NCBI GenBank assembly: GCA_030833025.1
Contig: JAURHZ010000123.1
Location: 1 to 7,061, forward strand
Length of the DNA: 7,061 nt
Direction of reading: 5' to 3'
DNA from: Armatimonadota bacterium
GTDB lineage: Bacteria; Armatimonadota; Armatimonadia; Armatimonadales; Armatimonadaceae
The notes under the pieces were generated by a model that saw only the letters and a list, made by a program, of their open reading frames with translations, made no database searches and had not been told where the DNA came from. This document shows, piece after piece, positions 5,614-7,061 of the stretch; positions within the stretch are counted from its first letter, which is position 1; each line of letters opens with the position of its first letter. The position numbers and the translations under genes are program-made.

Positions 5614-5674
5614 CCAAAGCGATGTTGGAATGCAGGCAAGTGTATGAACCGCCTGCATCCCCAACAGTCTTTGG
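5614..5674. terminator. long imperfect hairpin between convergent genes, possible bidirectional terminator
   Basis: Three nested complementary segments pair across one loop: CCAAAG (5614-5619) with CTTTGG (5669-5674), TGTTGG (5623-5628) with CCAACA (5661-5666), and ATGCAGGC (5630-5637) with GCCTGCAT (5651-5658). The loop is 13 bases and small asymmetric bulges separate the segments, giving 20 paired bases. It fills the 83-base gap between the ends of the cysteine-rich gene (+) and the CXXCH gene (-), where a shared terminator would be expected. Neither side has a convincing U-run, so it could instead be a 3'-end stabilising structure. Confidence 0.5.
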
Positions 5675-5684
5675 CAATGCTTAG

Positions 5685-6332
5685 CTAGTCGTCATCGCCA
5701 CCGCGGCCCTTGCCCCTAGCAGCGCCTGGCTTGTGATTATCGTCGTCGTCGCCATTCTCGATGTGCTGGCCGCTCTTCTTCGACTTATCAAGCTTTGCCT
5801 GGAGCGCTTTGATTTTCGCGAGACCAGCTTTTGCAGCAGCATTTTTTCCATCGATATGGCTTGCCTTTGTGTAGGATTGGTTTGCATTGTCTATACGTGT
5901 CGCCAGCGGCACAGATGTATCAGCCAGCTGGGCATCCCCGAGCTTTACAAGGGCGGCCGCAAATGCGATGCGCAGCTTTGCATCCCGTGGGTTGCTCCGC
6001 GCTGCGCCTTCCGCATCCTGAGCCTTCTCCATGAGGATCGCAATGCGTGGGGACTGCTTCGCAGCTGTCAGCGACTTCGGTTTTGAGCTAGCGCCGGGCC
6101 CTACAGGAACGCCGGCTTTCTTAGCCTCGGCGGCATCGATGAAACCAGCAAACGAAAGCTGATGCGCCTTGTAGAAATCTCCACGATAGTTACGCCGCGG
6201 GGCTTGTGTGTGGCAATAGGTGCATGCAACACCTTCCTTTTCTGCAAAGGGTGGTTTAGCCGCTGCAGGCAGGGAGAGTGCCGTCAGCACGGCTGCAAAT
6301 CCAGCATAGCGATTGATTGTGTGTTTCATCAT
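5685..6332 (-). CDS. secreted CXXCH-motif protein with helical TPR-like C-terminal region
   Basis: This is a 215-residue exported protein. Residues 1-25 are a Sec signal peptide (MMKHTINRYAGFAAVL..., cleavage likely AAA|K). The mature N-terminus KPPFAEKEGVACTYCH places a CXXCH motif at 37-41, a single c-type haem site if haem is attached. The next stretch (NYRGDFY, then LSFAGFIDAAEAKKAG) is shared with the gene at 6497-6880. Residues about 85-185 are Ala/Lys/Leu-rich helices with TPR-like spacing. The tail is Gly/Asp-rich with DDDD and a final DDD. A periplasmic or surface electron-transfer or binding role is possible, but the short conserved domain lacks an obvious distal Met ligand. The frame is open further upstream (ATG at 6359), but I start at 6332 because GGAG with a 9-base gap precedes ATGATGAAA and the signal peptide begins there; 6329 is the alternative. 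Confidence 0.8.
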   Translation of the reverse strand: MMKHTINRYAGFAAVLTALSLPAAAKPPFAEKEGVACTYCHTQAPRRNYRGDFYKAHQLSFAGFIDAAEAKKAGVPVGPGASSKPKSLTAAKQSPRIAILMEKAQDAEGAARSNPRDAKLRIAFAAALVKLGDAQLADTSVPLATRIDNANQSYTKASHIDGKNAAAKAGLAKIKALQAKLDKSKKSGQHIENGDDDDNHKPGAARGKGRGGDDD

Positions 6333-6413
6333 CCAATTCCGCTCCAATCGTAGTGTCAACCAAGAGTACGTTGTTTTTATTACTTAATGTTTCATGCGTT
6401 TTTCTGGAAACAG

Positions 6414-6432
6414 TTATCAGGTTGCTTGATAA
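6414..6432. repeat. inverted repeat TTATCA-N7-TGATAA
   Basis: A perfect 6-bp dyad with a 7-base centre lies between the two CXXCH genes, just beyond the terminator of the right-hand gene and about 80 bases upstream of the start of the left-hand gene. The surrounding AT-rich stretch (6361-6440) must hold the left-hand gene's promoter, but I could not pick convincing -35 and -10 boxes. The dyad may be an operator for that gene or chance in AT-rich DNA. Confidence 0.3.
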
Positions 6433-6474
6433 AAATGAAAACCGGCCAGCTTCCTAAGGGGAAACTGGCCGGTT
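6431..6474 (-). terminator. intrinsic terminator of the right-hand CXXCH gene
   Basis: On the minus strand the perfect 10-bp stem AACCGGCCAG/CTGGCCGGTT (6440-6449 with 6465-6474) is extended by TTCC/GGAA inside the loop. It is followed directly by a T-rich run (TTTTCATTTTT in the coding sense, 6431-6441). It begins 23 bases beyond the TAG of the gene at 6497-6880. The GC-rich stem plus U-tract is a textbook Rho-independent terminator, so the two CXXCH genes are probably separate transcription units. Confidence 0.88.
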
Positions 6475-6496
6475 GTAGATTGTGGTGGGGTTTAGA

Positions 6497-6880
6497 CTAA
6501 CCCTTGCCGCCCTTTTTGGCTGGCTTCGTTGGCTTTGCAGGAGCCTTCTTACCAGGCTTAGCTGGGGCTGGCTTTGCAGGAGTTGTAGGCTTTGCTGGTT
6601 CAGCTGGTGCTTCAGGAGCGGTCCAAGACTTTGGCTTGCTGGATGCTTCTGGTCCAACTTCGACGCCAGCCTTCTTTGCTTCAGCGGCATCATCGAAGCC
6701 GGCAAAGCTAAAGTTATTGTCATGGTAGAAGTTGCCACGGTAGTTGCGCTGTGGTGCTTGGGTATGGCAGTACTTACAGCTGACGCCTTCCTTCTCTGCG
6801 AAAGGTGGTTTTGCTACTGCGGCGGTACCGAGCAGGCTAACGAGTGCTGTTGCCAGCATGATGGTGCGATTTGACTTCAT
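6497..6880 (-). CDS. secreted CXXCH-motif protein with Lys/Pro/Ala-rich tail
   Basis: This 127-residue exported protein is a paralogue of the gene at 5685-6332. A signal peptide (1-23, MKSNRTIMLATALVSLLG..., cleavage AVA|K) precedes KPPFAEKEGVSCKYCH, with CXXCH at 35-39 as a candidate single c-type haem site. The shared module runs on through NYRGNFY, SFAGFDDAAEAKKAGVEVGP and ASSKPKS, about 60 residues in all. Instead of a helical domain the C-terminus is a basic low-complexity tail of PAKP-type repeats (about 85-127) ending KKGGKG. Such tails can span peptidoglycan or bind polyanions; that role is inferred. GGAGG (6892-6896) lies 10 bases before ATG at 6880. An adjoining in-frame TTG (6883) is a possible start one codon earlier. 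The gene has its own likely promoter and intrinsic terminator, so it appears monocistronic. Confidence 0.8.
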   Translation of the reverse strand: MKSNRTIMLATALVSLLGTAAVAKPPFAEKEGVSCKYCHTQAPQRNYRGNFYHDNNFSFAGFDDAAEAKKAGVEVGPEASSKPKSWTAPEAPAEPAKPTTPAKPAPAKPGKKAPAKPTKPAKKGGKG

Positions 6881-6903
6881 CAACCAATGTCCTCCAAAAA
6901 CTA

Positions 6904-6935
6904 GTACGTATACGTACCACAGAATGTGATGTTCA
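6904..6935 (-). promoter_or_regulatory. candidate promoter overlapped by a 14-bp palindrome
   Basis: On the minus strand TGAACA (6930-6935) is followed after 17 bases by TATACG (6907-6912); each box matches consensus at four of six positions. Initiation would fall near 6900, just before GGAGG and the ATG at 6880. The perfect palindrome GTACGTATACGTAC (6904-6917) covers the -10 box, where a repressor would block transcription. A second dyad, TTCAC-N5-GTGAA (6932-6946), overlaps the -35 box. The palindrome is seen directly; its role as an operator is inferred. Confidence 0.4.
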
Positions 6936-6971
6936 CCCTTTGTGAAATGTTGCGGTTTCTTTTCTGTTTGC

Positions 6972-6986
6972 CAGAATCCGATTCTG
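6972..6986. repeat. inverted repeat CAGAATC-C-GATTCTG
   Basis: A perfect 7-bp dyad around a single central base lies about 90 bases upstream of the CXXCH gene start and immediately 3' of a possible gene end (TAA at 6990-6992 on the minus strand). With a one-base centre it cannot form a full hairpin, so a protein-binding site is more natural than a terminator. No U-run follows. Confidence 0.35.
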
Positions 6987-6989
6987 CTA

Positions 6990-7061
6990 TTAGTGATTTT
7001 CGGTTTGTTGTGCGGCTGGCACGAGGGTGAATTGTGCTTCAGCTTGCTTCGCAGAGGGGCA
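6990..7061 (-). CDS. possible C-terminal end of a gene entering from the right
   Basis: On the minus strand one frame is open from the window edge and ends at TAA (6990-6992), giving about 23 residues that finish TLVPAAQQTENH. The composition (Ala, Gln, Glu, Lys) looks protein-like and the gap of about 110 bases to the next start is normal. An open run this short is weak evidence, and no family can be recognised. Confidence 0.3.
   Translation of the reverse strand, partial: CPSAKQAEAQFTLVPAAQQTENH

Noticed and set aside
5733..6086. 117-codon plus-strand frame with hydrophobic start opposite the left-hand CXXCH gene
   Set aside because: The hydrophobic run is the complement of the Asp/Asn-rich tail. 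No ribosome binding site or family is evident.
6354..6359. TTGACA on the minus strand upstream of the left-hand CXXCH gene
   Set aside because: A -10 at normal spacing would fall on the start codons, and no TATAAT-like box is there, so I do not call it a promoter.
6531..6582. Direct repeat GGCTTTGCAGGAG (6531-6543 and 6570-6582)
   Set aside because: It encodes the PAKP-type repeats of the CXXCH protein tail, so it is explained by protein low complexity and not by a separate element.
6482..6874. 130-codon plus-strand frame rich in Trp, Cys and Leu opposite the right-hand CXXCH gene
   Set aside because: Its composition is the reverse complement of the Lys/Pro/Ala repeats. The minus-strand reading has a signal peptide, CXXCH, Shine-Dalgarno and terminator.

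Overview
This 7,061-base window is a compact bacterial chromosomal segment of moderate GC content. It carries seven confident protein genes, one small cysteine-rich gene and probably the tail of a ninth gene at the right edge. I see no rRNA, tRNA, CRISPR array, transposase or phage gene. The taxon is uncertain. Two secreted proteins share a 'KPPFAEKEG' start to the mature chain and a CXXCH motif. This is a style I associate loosely with Armatimonadota and similar little-studied Gram-negative phyla, but that is a recollection and not a result.

Layout, left to right. (1) 135-779 (+) is an AllA/ureidoglycolate-lyase-family protein. It converges, with a gap of only 6 bases, on (2) 786-2711 (-), an ABC-F ATPase of the Uup/EttA/YheS type that acts on ribosomes. 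(3) 2712-2878 is a divergent intergenic region with several dyads, a likely promoter for the ABC-F gene, and an 8-codon ORF behind a perfect GGAGG. (4) 2879-3187 (+) is a single-domain STAS protein (anti-sigma-factor-antagonist type). (5) 3220-4935 (+) is an NCS2 (xanthine/uracil/urate-type) permease with a C-terminal extension of about 125 residues that looks like a degenerate RsbW/SpoIIAB-type GHKL domain. (6) 4938-5336 (-) is a DUF1801-type protein that converges on the permease with a 2-base gap. (7) 5461-5601 (+) is a 46-residue protein with eight cysteines. (8) 5685-6332 (-) and (9) 6497-6880 (-) are paralogous secreted CXXCH proteins with different tails. Each has its own ribosome binding site and they are separated by a clear intrinsic terminator.

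The most interesting unit is the STAS + permease operon (2879-4935). It couples a partner-switching STAS protein to a purine-type transporter that carries an apparent, probably catalytically dead, anti-sigma-kinase-like domain. SLC26/SulP transporters share the UraA fold and carry STAS domains covalently. Here an SLC23/NCS2 transporter may recruit a STAS protein in trans through a GHKL-like docking domain. The model is inferred from sequence alone. A possible metabolic link is that the first gene belongs to the ureide (purine breakdown) enzyme family, but the two genes are not in one operon.
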